From the NCBI GenBank assembly GCA_002077045.2, contig KZ111142.1, forward strand, positions 1,634,007 to 1,677,748: a stretch of 43,742 nt of DNA, written 5' to 3'. Source of the DNA: Rachicladosporium sp. CCFEE 5018 (Eukaryota > Ascomycota > Dothideomycetes > Cladosporiales > Cladosporiaceae). The notes beneath the pieces were generated by a model. It had not been told where the DNA came from, searched no databases, and worked only from the letters and a program-made list of their open reading frames with translations. Below, piece after piece: positions 29,501-39,471 of the stretch; the first letter of the stretch is position 1; each line of letters begins with the position of its first letter. The position numbers and the translations under genes were made by a program.

Positions 29501-29867
29501 CCTGACGACACTGATTGTCTCGAAGGCTCATGCAGCGGCCGTTACTGGTGTTCTCTGCCGGAGCACTGGAGCAAATGGTACATTGGAGGTGGTGAGTGTG
29601 GGCTTGGACCAGAAAGTCAAGGTCTGGCAAGTGCGGATCGATACGGGCCAAGATGGTGTCGATGGACTGGAGGTTCAGAGAAAGGGCAAAGCATGGAGTT
29701 CTGTGGCTGATGCTGGCGAGATGGTGTGGTCGGGAGGGTGTGGCACCGCGCCCGGGCACGGAGAGCATGATAAGCAAGCAGGAGTTCTGGTTGTGGGTGT
29801 AGGCATGGAGGTGTGGTCATTTGGACCAAACACGATCAAAGAAGCTCTACAGGACAGCAAGAGTTGA
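26562..29867 (+). CDS. RTT10: WD40 protein of the WDR6/Rtt10 (Trm734) type
   Basis: 1101 aa, intronless, WD repeats along the whole length. The N-terminus has the family pattern PVTALAFFNNDVLLAGEGNLLLAYD; later repeats include VFGVHISYTL..CSDDRNVRLWD, GHVSRIWSVRTF, IWSTARTNLLEDTCATGGADGSI, ITSLSFAP, LIATGAEDTDIKLFTYDE, HVTGIQHLQWSSDGTWLFSSGG and VVSVGLDQKVKVWQV. Length fits the family (yeast Rtt10 is about 1000 aa). Family role: in yeast Rtt10/Trm734 partners the methyltransferase Trm7 for 2'-O-methylation of wobble position 34 of some tRNAs; human WDR6 does the same with FTSJ1. Assignment rests on the N-terminal and mid-protein blocks read by eye. Confidence 0.85.
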   Translation: MCDDVLQRRCSKVPVTALAFFNNDVLLAGEGNLLLAYDATTRQRLASAQSFRQQAVHGIFADEATGLLLIYGGRRIAVASLTHHTNGITISVSEEKDAGDWILDAIFSPITDTDEGLWYVLVTAHNALVTCRVSVVDDRKPLARIESISELVPGSNCLLYCAHILEISPSHCLIASGTAFGDVILWSCIFPQSGKDPVTTQVHCTFSAHEGSVFGVHISYTLTEGLVGDCTRILATCSDDRNVRLWDISTISDSTPEVVSHEDVDTGFGATKQNNENAPPLIAAALGHVSRIWSVRTFVANDRLTIWTFGEDATRIEWRLEHRPESGKYQLVQDRVDTCHTGKHIWSTARTNLLEDTCATGGADGSIAILPDDELHGPVRGTVTPSSRIIATRERALDTTKSYAFVAHDALIAVSSQGHITLVSLLPNGDSSTESLACHEELRSYSLVTGFAGTAIMAGKGGAVHMFDAAAKEPCIVADAPGKVAGLFKSLFRIAGNAMRPRLFALVTMLGIPNAQLVELSASELADDATANEERTCRQLQLAQNFVAASFVMVNQGVDGIAVLGSRSGAIAVYDLGSQGPVSLSPYFERAGVHGDAITSLSFAPLKATSESRYLFASSRDGTYSVHLATFGTRGLCFDLVHKLSLSFGPNIEGLQITEAGHLQVWGFRSKHFILHDVTSQEDVVKVGCGGVHSSWAFLSTDEGGTFAWTQAGKIVWTTQTQQPVQRINAGGHGREIKACAVSPGLPQLIATGAEDTDIKLFTYDETRGFRCLQTLRKHVTGIQHLQWSSDGTWLFSSGGFEEFFAWKITRDVPYVNVGVVCTAGYPRNGKSDLRIMGFDVQEVHPEGRGGSIEFQITMAYSDSTLKIWSSNTESPDAWTLLAQGSYLTSCLSSVHILRPAGSNVTILTTSTDGHIALWSHEPTDAAKVSWTSRHKLHQNAILARNMCKLSDSSIIVVTGGDDNALAFTRIASLASASPSLTTLIVSKAHAAAVTGVLCRSTGANGTLEVVSVGLDQKVKVWQVRIDTGQDGVDGLEVQRKGKAWSSVADAGEMVWSGGCGTAPGHGEHDKQAGVLVVGVGMEVWSFGPNTIKEALQDSKS

Positions 29868-29984
29868 GTAGAATGCATCTCAATTCATCGGCGTATCACT
29901 ATCTCACTCCCAGGAGCGGCGTCGCAGACGCAGCACTCCCTATGCGCCCTTCTTGTCGTGTTACACTAGCTCTTGCATGCTGCT

Positions 29985-32482
29985 TCAGCTGCTCATCAAT
30001 CGTTCCAAGCCCTCCTCATCTAGCCAAGGCCCTCTCTCCTCCTCAGTAGCCCCGTGCAGTCCTTCAGCTCTGCGCAGCGTCTGGACATCCAGATCCGTGA
30101 CCCACTGCCTCCCATCGCCAACATTAGATCCAAGGGGAATGCGAACTTCATGCTCGCCATCAAGCATCATGTCGTCTTTCCAAAGCCTGCGCTGCCCGTC
30201 GTAGACGCAGAGTACGCGCTTCTTCATGCGCATCTTCTCTGGCGCCGCGCCCCAGGAAAGAGGGTAGTTCTTGCGACGCTTTGAGCTCTTCGTGACTGGT
30301 CCAGAGGACAGCGGAACGCCGCCTTTGCTGTGCGTCATGCCTGGGCGACGCTTGGTGATGCCGTTCGTGGTTCCGTCCCCGGAGTGGGGACGGGCTAATT
30401 GTCAGCTCGGGTTCGTCGAGGCTTTGCTGTTGCGTGTGTTGGGCACGGGCTTGCCGTTCTTGAGCGTGGATGAGGAGGACGAGCGGCTACCATAGGTCCC
30501 GTCTAGTGTGTTGTCGTCCTCGGCTGCGTCACCGGAGTCGGCGTCGTCTTCAACATCATCTTCCTCGGCGTCATCTTCGTACTTCGTTGGGGCGTCGTAG
30601 TCGACTGTTGTGGAGAGAAGGTGCTTCTCCATTGTTGCTTGCACGGCAGCATCGTCGGCGACAGAGGAGAGAAGCTTCTCGTTCACGGCCTCGCTTGGGT
30701 CTGCTTGCTGGACTACTCGCAGCACGCAGTCGTCGAGATGCTCGTAAAAGTCCTGAGCATTGGCAAACATGTTGCCGCAAGTCGAGCACATGCCAGAGAC
30801 GTCACGGACGCCAAAGCCAGGGCGTTTGGCACCAGATGGGCTCTTCCTTCGCGCATTGGGAGGCGCCTGCTCGACGTTGTGCACTGAGGTGAGATGTCGC
30901 TTGAAGACATCGGCTCGGTTGAAGCTCTTCTCAGCCGCGCTGCCGGAGCCGGGACAGAAGCCGCACACCATCGTGCCCTTGTAGTGCGTCAAGGTGTGGC
31001 GGTTCTTGTCGTACTTCCGGGCGAAGCCCTTGTGGTGATATTCGCATGTTGGGATCGGGCACTTCTCCGGTCGCTCATTTTGGTGGGTGATCATGTGAGC
31101 TTTGAGGTCCTTGAAATGCTTTCCACACGTCGAGATCGGACAGAGACCTTTGTTGGAGTCATCTGACGATAGCGAGCCTTGGCTGTGCTTCGAGTGGATC
31201 GAAGACACTGATTGCCGCCTTGAACCGGGCAAGGCCGGGTATGGTTGCCACTGCTGTGTGCGCATGTACGGCGAACTCGACCCACTGACTTTGCCAACGG
31301 CCAAGCGGGGACTGCGCGATGGAGCCCGCGAAGGTATCAAAGGGTATGTCATATGTTGCGGTGAGTGTATTGCCGGTATGTCTGCATATTGAGTTCCAAC
31401 AGCTTGTGCGGGGGAGTACGGCTGAATCAGCGATGGATCTGAAACACTGACAGTTAGCTCAAGCTCTGTTCATAGCTCTGTCATATGATTTGAAAGGAAA
31501 GGAAAAACATAGGAGACGGACAAGAAGAACCGAGAGGTGGTACGAAGTAGCCACTGGATTGAGAAAAGAAAGGAGATGACAGCTGGGGCTGTGGTGCTCG
31601 TGGGCGTTGTGGCAGTTCACTTTCGTCGTACGACCCCGATCGCATTGCACGGAATTGCGAGGCGTTGATCTGCTGCGGTGATGAGAACATCGAGCTTGAG
31701 TATGAGGACGCAGATGCCGGCGTGGTTGGTGACTTGAAGAGGCTGTCATTCGGGCTCGCAGTCTGCTGTCGACTTTGGATGCTGAGAGCCAACTTGCTTT
31801 CGACACTCGCAGCGATGACTGTCGACATGCTCGCTGTCGACAACGCGCTCATCGCCGGCTCGTAGCGCGTTGTATTGGGCCAGCCACTAGACATCACGTC
31901 GCTAGCCAGGTGATGTTGCACCATACTCGCCGACGGTGCAATGAGAGAAAAAGGAAAATCGTCAAACTCACCAACACACGTCTTGTCCATGATCGGAATG
32001 GGGTCGATCTCGAATCCAGATGTCGCAAGGACGTCGTGCTGGGCTATGCCGGGGTTCAGAGCGACGCCTTGTTGGAAGTGCCACCCTTGGCTGTGCTGCT
32101 GAGGGTGCACTAAAGGTGACCCAATTGCTGACGACACGGAGCTTTGAATCGATGCACCAGAGTCCGAGGGCGCAGATAGCACTGGCGGCTGTTGGTGAAA
32201 GTCGAACGAATGCGCTGCCGAGTGGGTCGGTGAGTATGCGGACGCCGCGTCGTGAACTTCCTGCTTTACTGGTGCGCCCAGGGTGTATGCGTCGGAGAAC
32301 TGATGTGTGAAAGCTGGTTGTGTTTGGACAGAGATGTATGTTGTCCACGGGATGTAGCTCTGTTCTGAGTATGTCGTACTCGGGAGATAAGATTGATCGT
32401 GATTCCAGTCGAATGATGAGTACAGCTCGAAGTCGTTGTTCGTTACGAAGGGCTGCTGTTGGTATTCAGAGTACGTTGCCAT
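29985..32482 (-). CDS. C2H2 zinc-finger transcription factor (Con7-like type), internal TGA in frame
   Basis: The first in-frame ATG is 32482 (the frame opens at a GTG, 32527). Exon 1, Gln/Ser-rich, ends at 31522 (donor GTCCGT) or 31531 (GTTCTT), both phase 1; exon 2 starts at 31438 after GCTAACTGTCAGTGTTTCAG. Exon 2 holds four Cys/His modules: CPISTCGKHFKDLKAHMITH (31142-31083), CPIPTCEYHHKGF..HTLTH (about 31061-30984), CGFCPGSG..RHLTSVH (about 30965-30879), CSTCGNMF..EHLDDC (about 30788-30726), then an acidic run. A TGA at 30404-30402 closes the frame, but the same frame continues to 29985 with a basic, conserved-looking tail (SKRRKNYPLSWG, MKKRVLCVYDGQRRLWKDDMMLD, WVTDLDVQTLRRAEG). Either the TGA is read through (CAATTA follows) or a 96-nt intron 30395-30490 (donor GTAGCC, phase 1) removes it, giving about 770 aa. 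Confidence 0.82.
30396..30404 (-). other. TGA-CAA-TTA: possible leaky stop codon inside the C2H2 factor
   Basis: The stop TGA (30404-30402) is followed by CAATTA (30401-30396), a match to the CARYYA readthrough context known from the tobacco mosaic virus replicase stop (UAG CAA UUA). The downstream frame stays open for 139 codons to 29985. A competing explanation is a 96-nt intron ending at 30395 (CTGACAATTAG), whose branch and acceptor would include this same sequence. Confidence 0.5.
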
Positions 32483-35400
32483 TGCGTCGTCTTGTATCCC
32501 TGTCGTGATGTGTTGTGTTGTCGACACGGTCGATCTTAACTCGAACGATGCAGCATTAGCGAGCCGAGTCGAAGTGCTGGGGAGAGAAGCGTTGTCTTCG
32601 TTCCAGAACCTGCCTGGTGGGGGTGGCGACTCGGTATATGTTTGGTCTGTTGGATGCTATGCTTGGCGAACAGACCATGCAGTTCATCTATCCAAATGTA
32701 AATATAAGAGATGGGGCGAAAGCAAATGTATATGAATGCCATGAATAGGTGCGCAGCACGCACGCTACCGAAGACCCTTGACTGCCCTACGGTGCGCGGG
32801 ATGGCGCTAGTCTCACGGTACCTTTATTTCGCGGCGTGTCCCCCCTGCAGAGGCTTGCGGTGAACCCGCCGAAGGATTCTGGCGCTTTGACGTGTTCCCG
32901 CACGGACTCTGACACGGAGAAAACGGTACAGTATCGCAAGGCGTCCATCAACGGGCTCCTGGAATTTGGGGTAACGTCTCGGTCTCAGGACACGTCCGAT
33001 CGCTTAGCATGGGGTGCCATTCTTGTGCCAATGGCGGGGGCAGTCGATGGCTCAAGCAAAACCGCGATTGCAACGGCGGCCTCCAACGCACCAGCTATAC
33101 CACTTCCAGCCTGTCATCTGGTCGCACTCGAGCTGCTTGCCGAAAGCATAAGGGTAGCAGTAGACAAGATTGCCGCATCCAGCGAGCACAGGTGGAGTAT
33201 GTGTGCATAGTGTGCGTGGTTGCATACGCCTACACCGCGCGAGCGAAACCGAGTGCTTGACACCTCCACCTCCATGCGGCGGGTACGCGGACCTTACCAG
33301 TACTCTCCGCAGTCTCGGAGTGATGCGCAAGTCGTGATTGGTGCCGCCGGTGTATCCGTCATCTAGCGGCATGCATGCTGCACGACGACGAAGTCTCCGA
33401 ACTTTCGCAGCGTGGCTGTGGTCTGTGAGCGGTCTGTTTTGGGAGAGGCGGAGTGATCTATGCAGAGCTAAGCTGCTTACAAGTTTTGTGCCTATCGCGC
33501 TAACCGTATACAGCAGGAGGACTTGCATAAGTGCTCGAAGCGAGGCGAAGCAGCATCATGCAGCCCAGTCTACACCGTGACTGCTGCGGTCGCTATAGGT
33601 GCAGCGAGGATGTCGCAAGATGGCAGCAGACCAATGACGACATGCCATGGCTGTCGTCGCGAGCACTAGGAACGTAGTTTGCGTCAGTTCTCACCGGTTT
33701 GATCACTTGATGAGGTAACATTCGATGCTCCAACATACTATGGCACGCCACGCAGAACAGCGCAAAGTTCTACCTAGCCCAAATTCGCTTCACACTTCTG
33801 CCGCACAGGAAGCGAAGCGATCACACGTTTCAGCAGGATTGCCATATCTCATGCTACAGCGAATGGCATGCACATATTGAAGGATCGTGTGCGCCGGGTA
33901 GGGCAGCAGGATTGCATGGCTGTTCCCTAGAACACAACAGACATCGCATCGCCTGGAAGCGGAGGAACTGTTCGCCGTTCCCTACACGAAGGTCAGGAAC
34001 CAACATCCAAGTAGATTGCTTGCTTACATGGACACGGTTGGAAACTTTTCCACGTGGTAACATGGGTGACCTGTCCTGCGGCAGCGGATAGGTGGCAGGG
34101 TGTGCCGTGTTGGGGCAGACCAGCAAGTTGTACCGGGAGATCGCGTGGGGTCCAAAAAAGCCACCATCGTTGTCGATTGGAAGAAGTCGCTGTGTAGACT
34201 TTGCAGCTAGGAGCGCGGCGGTGATAAGCCACGATTGCATGTCCAAGGCCTGATTGTCATATCTTCGACACGTGCGACCAGTCGGCTTGCTGACCGCTAA
34301 TCAGATAGCCTTGAAACTCAAGTGTCGTAGCCGAGTTGATGTGAACGTTCCTTGGGTCGGCGTAGTCAGCAGATGATGTGCACGTACCACGATCTCCCCG
34401 ATCCTGTTTGACACGGCCGGGGTGGAGGTACCGTTGTTCCTAAGCTTTCGTGGCTGGCAGGCTACTCGGCCATGCCGGATGATGTTGCATGCTTTTTGCT
34501 GCACGAAACGGTCATGCCTTGAGACATCACGCGAGTAAACGTTGTTGGCTCGTTACACCACGGCCGCAGCGATGCGGTCATGCTCGAAGTCACTGCTTCT
34601 TCCATCACGTGCGTTCTGAGTGCACGGCAGGGAACCTCGCTTCGCCCTACCGTGGATCGAAGGATTCGGATTCATATGGCGTGCAGTCGGTTAGGTGGGC
34701 AGTCGCAGGGGTGTTGTGCTACTGGAGCTTACGGCCGATGGTTTCGCGATCTTGACGACCATTGCTATTTCGACACTCGCAAGAGGCCTGTTCGTTGGAC
34801 AGCACATTGTTGGTGGCTACAGTATTACGGTAGTGCATGCTTCCGGACCACGTTTCGGAACATTGTCATGCGTTCGATGGCTTGCCAAGGTCAACGGGTA
34901 AACGGGTTTGGCGACCGGTGAGGAATGCGAGATCAAGGAGAAGGCGTCTGTCCACCGCTCCGTGCCCGTCACTGTTCCGTGACTGGATGATATGGGGTTC
35001 TTGCTTCGTGTTCCGAGATGAGAGGTCCAGACGGCCTTCTGGAGCGGCAGCATCTCGAGGCGTAAGACGGAGGAAAGTGAGTCCCGAGAGATAGGAGCCA
35101 TGCTCATGCGATGCCGAAAGCAAGGTCTTGAATGGACAATATTCGCATGCACAGCTACCCAATGCCCCTGATATCTCGTCGGATCTTCTTACAGACATGG
35201 AGTGAAACATAGTCGGATTGTGATGGTCTGCTCATTCGATTCTTCCCTCGACGTTCAAGCGTATGGATCGACATGACCACTTAAGTCGGACCCTGATGGA
35301 CATGGCCAGCTAGCCACGACGCTCGTGGCTGATTTTGACAATGGCTTCTAGATTTCATTACGGAGATTGCGTCTTGTCCAACGTGTGTGGGATATTGTCG

Positions 35401-36591
35401 CTCAGAGCTCAACGCTTCCACCAGGAGACGCTTCCACCATATTAAGCTTGTCGGCAAGAGTCCGGTAATGAGATTCGTGGGTGCTGTGATCATTGGGTCT
35501 ACCCATCGACGAGGAAGTGGCGACTGCCTGCACCGGTGGAAACTCTGCTAACGCGATACCCGATGTGGCTCCATCCTGTAACGGACATCCACGTGTCGGA
35601 TATGCTCTGGCAGCCAGTGGACAGATGCAAAGCCATGCTGAACAGATTTCCGAACCTGCTACGGCATCACGTACAGTGGGGCCACTGCCGCTGGCCAATG
35701 TCCAGATCGGCCATGCTGCCCACTACAATGCTACCAAGCTAGCGAGTGCGGAAGCTGTCACGCAAGATACCTGGTAGGAAATACGGCGACCATGGACTCA
35801 TTGGTGAAGGTCTCCGCGCTTCTGAAAGTCCCAAAATCCGATACTACGACGTGCCCCTGGCTATGAGCCTGATGGCACTCTGACTAGCGAGAAGGACGAT
35901 AAGACCCAAATGGATTCGTACTACAATTTGTATCTCTCCATTGTACCTTTCATATCTGTCTTAAAGCTTAGGTACTCTCAATCGCAGCTGAAAACAGTCC
36001 GCCACCATTGAGGCCACCGGAAACTCGGAAACCTCGAGTCACCTTACTTGTGACAATACGCGACCGAAACGTGCGAATAACCCGCTTCGTTATCGCACTT
36101 GATCTCCTTCCTGCTGTCAGGCGTGACTTGTGCAAACCAAGATCGCTCATGCAAGTAGTGCATCCATGGCTCTATGCGTATGTGGCTGTGGCACGTTGGT
36201 CTTAATCAGAAATTGCCATCAGCGGGCCTCCCCTCATATTCTATAGCTGAAGCTCGAGATGAGCAAACGCAGGTACAGCTCCGTCTCAAGCACTCTGTCA
36301 TGAGGCTGATGGAATGCAAGGACTGCGTTCAGCGTCGCTTAGTGCAGTTGTACCTATGTGCAGCTCGTCTGCAGCTGGCTGTACTTCCTGAAGCGGAGTC
36401 AATGCGCGAGCTGAACGAAGCTAAGCATCAATGCATGCAGTCTGATGGCGGACATTGCTATACAAGTCCAATACTTTATCAGATGTTCCTCCTGTCGATC
36501 TGCGAGTATATAGCCAGCAAGTTACCTTTCGTTTTCGAGTGTCCCATCTCTGACAGTCCAGACTGCAAGACCTTCATCACATCCTAACAAC
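32483..36591. other. 4.1-kb stretch without a supported gene
   Basis: This is the longest gene-free stretch in the window, between the start of the C2H2 factor and the start of the SDR gene, which are divergently read. Frames up to 158 codons are open on either strand (for example 33052-33528 minus, 36174-36587 plus) but show no domain and no credible splicing. The left end probably carries the promoter and long 5' UTR of the transcription factor, with a TATA-like ATGTAAATATAAGAG on the minus-strand side near 32696-32712. The right end has GAGTATATAGCCAGC (about 36509-36523), about 70-80 bp before the SDR start. No terminal repeats or transposase remnants were seen by eye. Confidence 0.4.
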
Positions 36592-37480
36592 ATGTCAAAC
36601 GCACTCTTCATAGCAGTCGTTACTGGAGGGGCCAGTGGGATTGGGCTCGCAACAGCCTCTGCTCTGCTCGCTCGCGGCAATTGGCACATTTACATCCTCG
36701 ACCGTAACCCACCGCCCTCCAACGCATTCACCTCAGACGCAAATGCCACCTATATCCAAGCCGACGTAACCGAGTTCGCTTCCCTCGCCTCAGCCTTCCA
36801 AAAGATCTTCGACTCCCACTCACGTCTGGACTTCGTCTTCGCCAATGCAGGCATAGCCCTACATCCCGACAACCTGAGGCCAGCCGCGGAGAGCGGCAGG
36901 GATGAGTACCCAGCTACGCCAGATCTGACCTTGCTGGACGTCAATCTGAAGGGCGTAATCTACACGTCTCACCTTGCGAGGCACTACTTCCATCTCTCGC
37001 CTGCCGGAAGTGAGAGGAACCTCATTATTACGGCCTCCATGGCGGGCTTCTACGCGAGTCCAAGTGTCCCAGTCTATACAGCTAGCAAGCACGCCGCGGT
37101 GGGCTGGACGCGTAGTATCGCTCCTAGCTACTGGAAGCAAGATCGGATCCGCGTGAATGCTATCTGTCCATCGCTGGTCGCAACGGGGATCATGCCGAAG
37201 GAGATGTATGCGGTGAGTGCTTGAATCTGTGCGGATCAGTCCAAGGAGGCGGCTGACCCCGTCTTAGACCTTCCCCGAGGGCGTATTGACACCTGTCGAG
37301 AGCGTCGTGAAGGCTGTGTTACTGCTGCTGGATGGCAAGGCTGCGCAGGTCGGCGAGGGAAAGCTTGTGGCTGGACAGACTGTGGAAGTCAATGGGAGTG
37401 AGTTCTACTTCCGGAAACAGATCGATTTCTGCAACCCGCTCGCTGCTGCGGTGATGGGCAGCGTGGACGTAGAGCCTTGA
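36592..37480 (+). CDS. Short-chain dehydrogenase/reductase, two exons
   Basis: join(36592..37212,37268..37480), 277 aa. The 55-nt intron has donor GTGAGT, branch GGCTGACC and acceptor GTCTTAG, phase 0; unspliced, the frame would end at 37224 before the C-terminal part. Rossmann motif TGGASGIG at 11-18, Asp37 after the second strand (points to NAD+ rather than NADP+), NAG at 85-87, and the catalytic set Asn118, Ser149, Tyr162 and Lys166 (YTASK). The overall pattern resembles fungal proteins annotated as 15-hydroxyprostaglandin-dehydrogenase-like SDRs. Substrate unknown. It converges on the MFS transporter gene with under 200 bp between stops; a shared role is possible but not shown. Confidence 0.92.
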
Positions 37481-37676
37481 GCGTATCACAAAAAGTATAT
37501 CGAATCAGAGGAAGAGTTCTGCCTGTCAGAATAAACACATGTGCATGATGATGTTCGCGAGAGCAATCGTAGAGATTCAGGCGCCGTATCTTACATTTGC
37601 CATGTGATGCCATTTGTACAGCTATGCGAGAACACTGCCCAACCCAGACACTTCACACGAGATCCTCTATCGCATC

Positions 37677-39471
37677 TTATACCTTTACCTTCAGCTTGGC
37701 TCCCACAAGCATGAAGCGTAGCGCCAAGAATACTGCTCCAGCGGCCAGCAACACCACACCACCGTATGTCCAAACTCCCTTCCAGTGCAAATCGCGATCG
37801 TCATTCCCAAGAACACCGCCTGCTCCGGGTCCGCCGGCGAGGACGCCACACCTATAAGAGGTCAGTAGGATCTTCTGCGCAGATGTAGGGCTAGAATTTA
37901 CCCGAAGAGTGCGAAGCCGCATCCTATCCTCGTACCAAGGTTCGACTTGTCCTTCGTCAGTGCAACGAAGATCACAGGCGGCAACGCGATGAAGATCCCG
38001 GACCAGAATCCGAACAAGAGTGCTTGTGTTACTATGCCGCCGAGATTGTGAACTGTGATGTTGCAAAGAACTAAGATCCCGCAGACGAAGGCGCCAGGGA
38101 TGATGACGTTGAATGGACCGATTTTATCGCCTGAAGGGGTGTTAGCGGTGATCGTACAATACTTGGACACGTCGATCTCGTCGATCGGTCGTCTCCTAAG
38201 TTAGAGACAAGGGAGACTTACTCAAAATATTAGGTAGGGTGCGTCCAAAGACGCTGCCAGCGTTGAGAATAGGCACCAGGTAGAAGGACATGCTATCACT
38301 CGTGATGCCTGTCGCTTGGCCATAGAAGGAGATGTAGAAGAACTCGACGTACTGCCTGAGTCAGTAACTATGCACATAGCAGTCGGCGGGTGTATGCTCA
38401 CAAGTCCAATGAATCCGAGAAAGGCACCGAAGCCGAAGGTAAGAAAGGGAATGTCCGTAAACATCGTCGGATCGAAGATGGCGCGGGCCTTGGGCGGCTT
38501 GACGCGCTGACGCATGACGATGATAGGGATGACCAAAGTCGCCAGAGCCATGAAGCCTAGGACGCGAACGCTCCATGCGAAGCCAATCTGGCTAATGAGG
38601 CGGTAGAAGACGATGGGATAGATGATACCACCTGTCGAGCTGCCGGACGCTGCTATCCCGATGGCAAGACCGATCTTAGTGGTCCAGTATGTGGGCAATA
38701 TGGCTACAGCAGGTACGAACAGCAGCCCGCCGCCAATGCCGATGCAGAATCCTTGTGCGAGCAGAGCTTGCCAGAAAGTGTGCGTCAGACTGAGCATCAT
38801 ATGCCCGAACACAATGAGAAATGTGCCAGCGATCAGCAGATGCCTGAGGTAGCCTCGATCAAAGACGGGACCAGTGAACTAATGGCGGATGTTAGAGCAT
38901 GTCTGATAGTGTTATGGGAGTGTGGATGACTTACGCAACCAACAAGTAGCACCATAAACGATCTGTGAACCTGTCAGCAGCTGCAGCGTCGCAGGGAGGA
39001 TCAATGCACATACTGTATCGACCCTATCCAGCTGATGTCAGAGCTGGTGGCCGTGAACAGCTGACCAGACTCGTAATATGTCTGATATACGCCGAAAGTA
39101 TTGAGCACGCCCTGCTCACCATGTCAGTAACAACGTCAACACTATCATACCGTAGGACCGCGTACCCATGTGTTGAAGAACAAGAAGAACCCGCCCAGCA
39201 CCTGTAGCCAAGCCTGCGCTCCTCCATTTGGCGGTGGTCCGCCTGGAGGACCTCCAGGTGGACCTGCAGCAGGTGCTGTAGCTGGCTGCGCAGCACTTCC
39301 CGTAACCTTCTCGCCGGCTTCATCGCCACTGGAGCCACTACGATCGAGGTCCTTCGATGCGTCGTCATGAGCCTTCTCTGGATCATTGGTCGAGTGCAAC
39401 GAGCCATCGTGAGACAATTTCGACATCGGGGCGTGCTGCTCGCGGTCCAAGGTCGCGCTTGGCGCCGACAT
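37677..39471 (-). CDS. MFS transporter of the monocarboxylate-porter-like type, seven exons
   Basis: Exons placed by splice signals and phase: complement(join(37677..37851,37902..38130,38222..38351,38402..38878,38935..38962,39014..39111,39166..39471)), 480 aa. Introns are 50, 91, 50, 56, 51 and 54 nt; donors GTAAAT, GTAAGT, GTGAGC, GTAAGT, GTATGT and GTACGC from 3' to 5'. The first ~85 residues are a hydrophilic cytosolic tail with a Pro/Gly run (PPGGPPGGPP); the first helix begins at AWLQVLGGFFLFFNTWG. Family motifs follow: NTFGVYQTYYES, TSSDISWIGSIQ, GPVFDRGYLR, LAQGFCIGIGGGLLFVPA, ISFYGQATGITSD, VPILNAGSVFGRTLPN and GFWSGIFIALPPV. This is the usual fungal MCT/MCH pattern of 12 helices. Substrate unknown; likely a plasma-membrane carrier of a monocarboxylate or similar small acid. 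Confidence 0.9.

Noticed and set aside
30395..30454. Shorter 52-nt intron (donor GTGCCC) around the TGA of the C2H2 factor
   Set aside because: It joins phase 0 to phase 1 and leads to a stop after about 20 codons; only the 96-nt option keeps the frame.
32483..32527. N-terminal extension of the C2H2 factor to 32527
   Set aside because: The first codon there is GTG; the first in-frame ATG is 32482.
36174..36587. 137-codon plus-strand frame just before the SDR gene
   Set aside because: No domain, and it contains the TATA-like element and leader expected for the SDR transcript.
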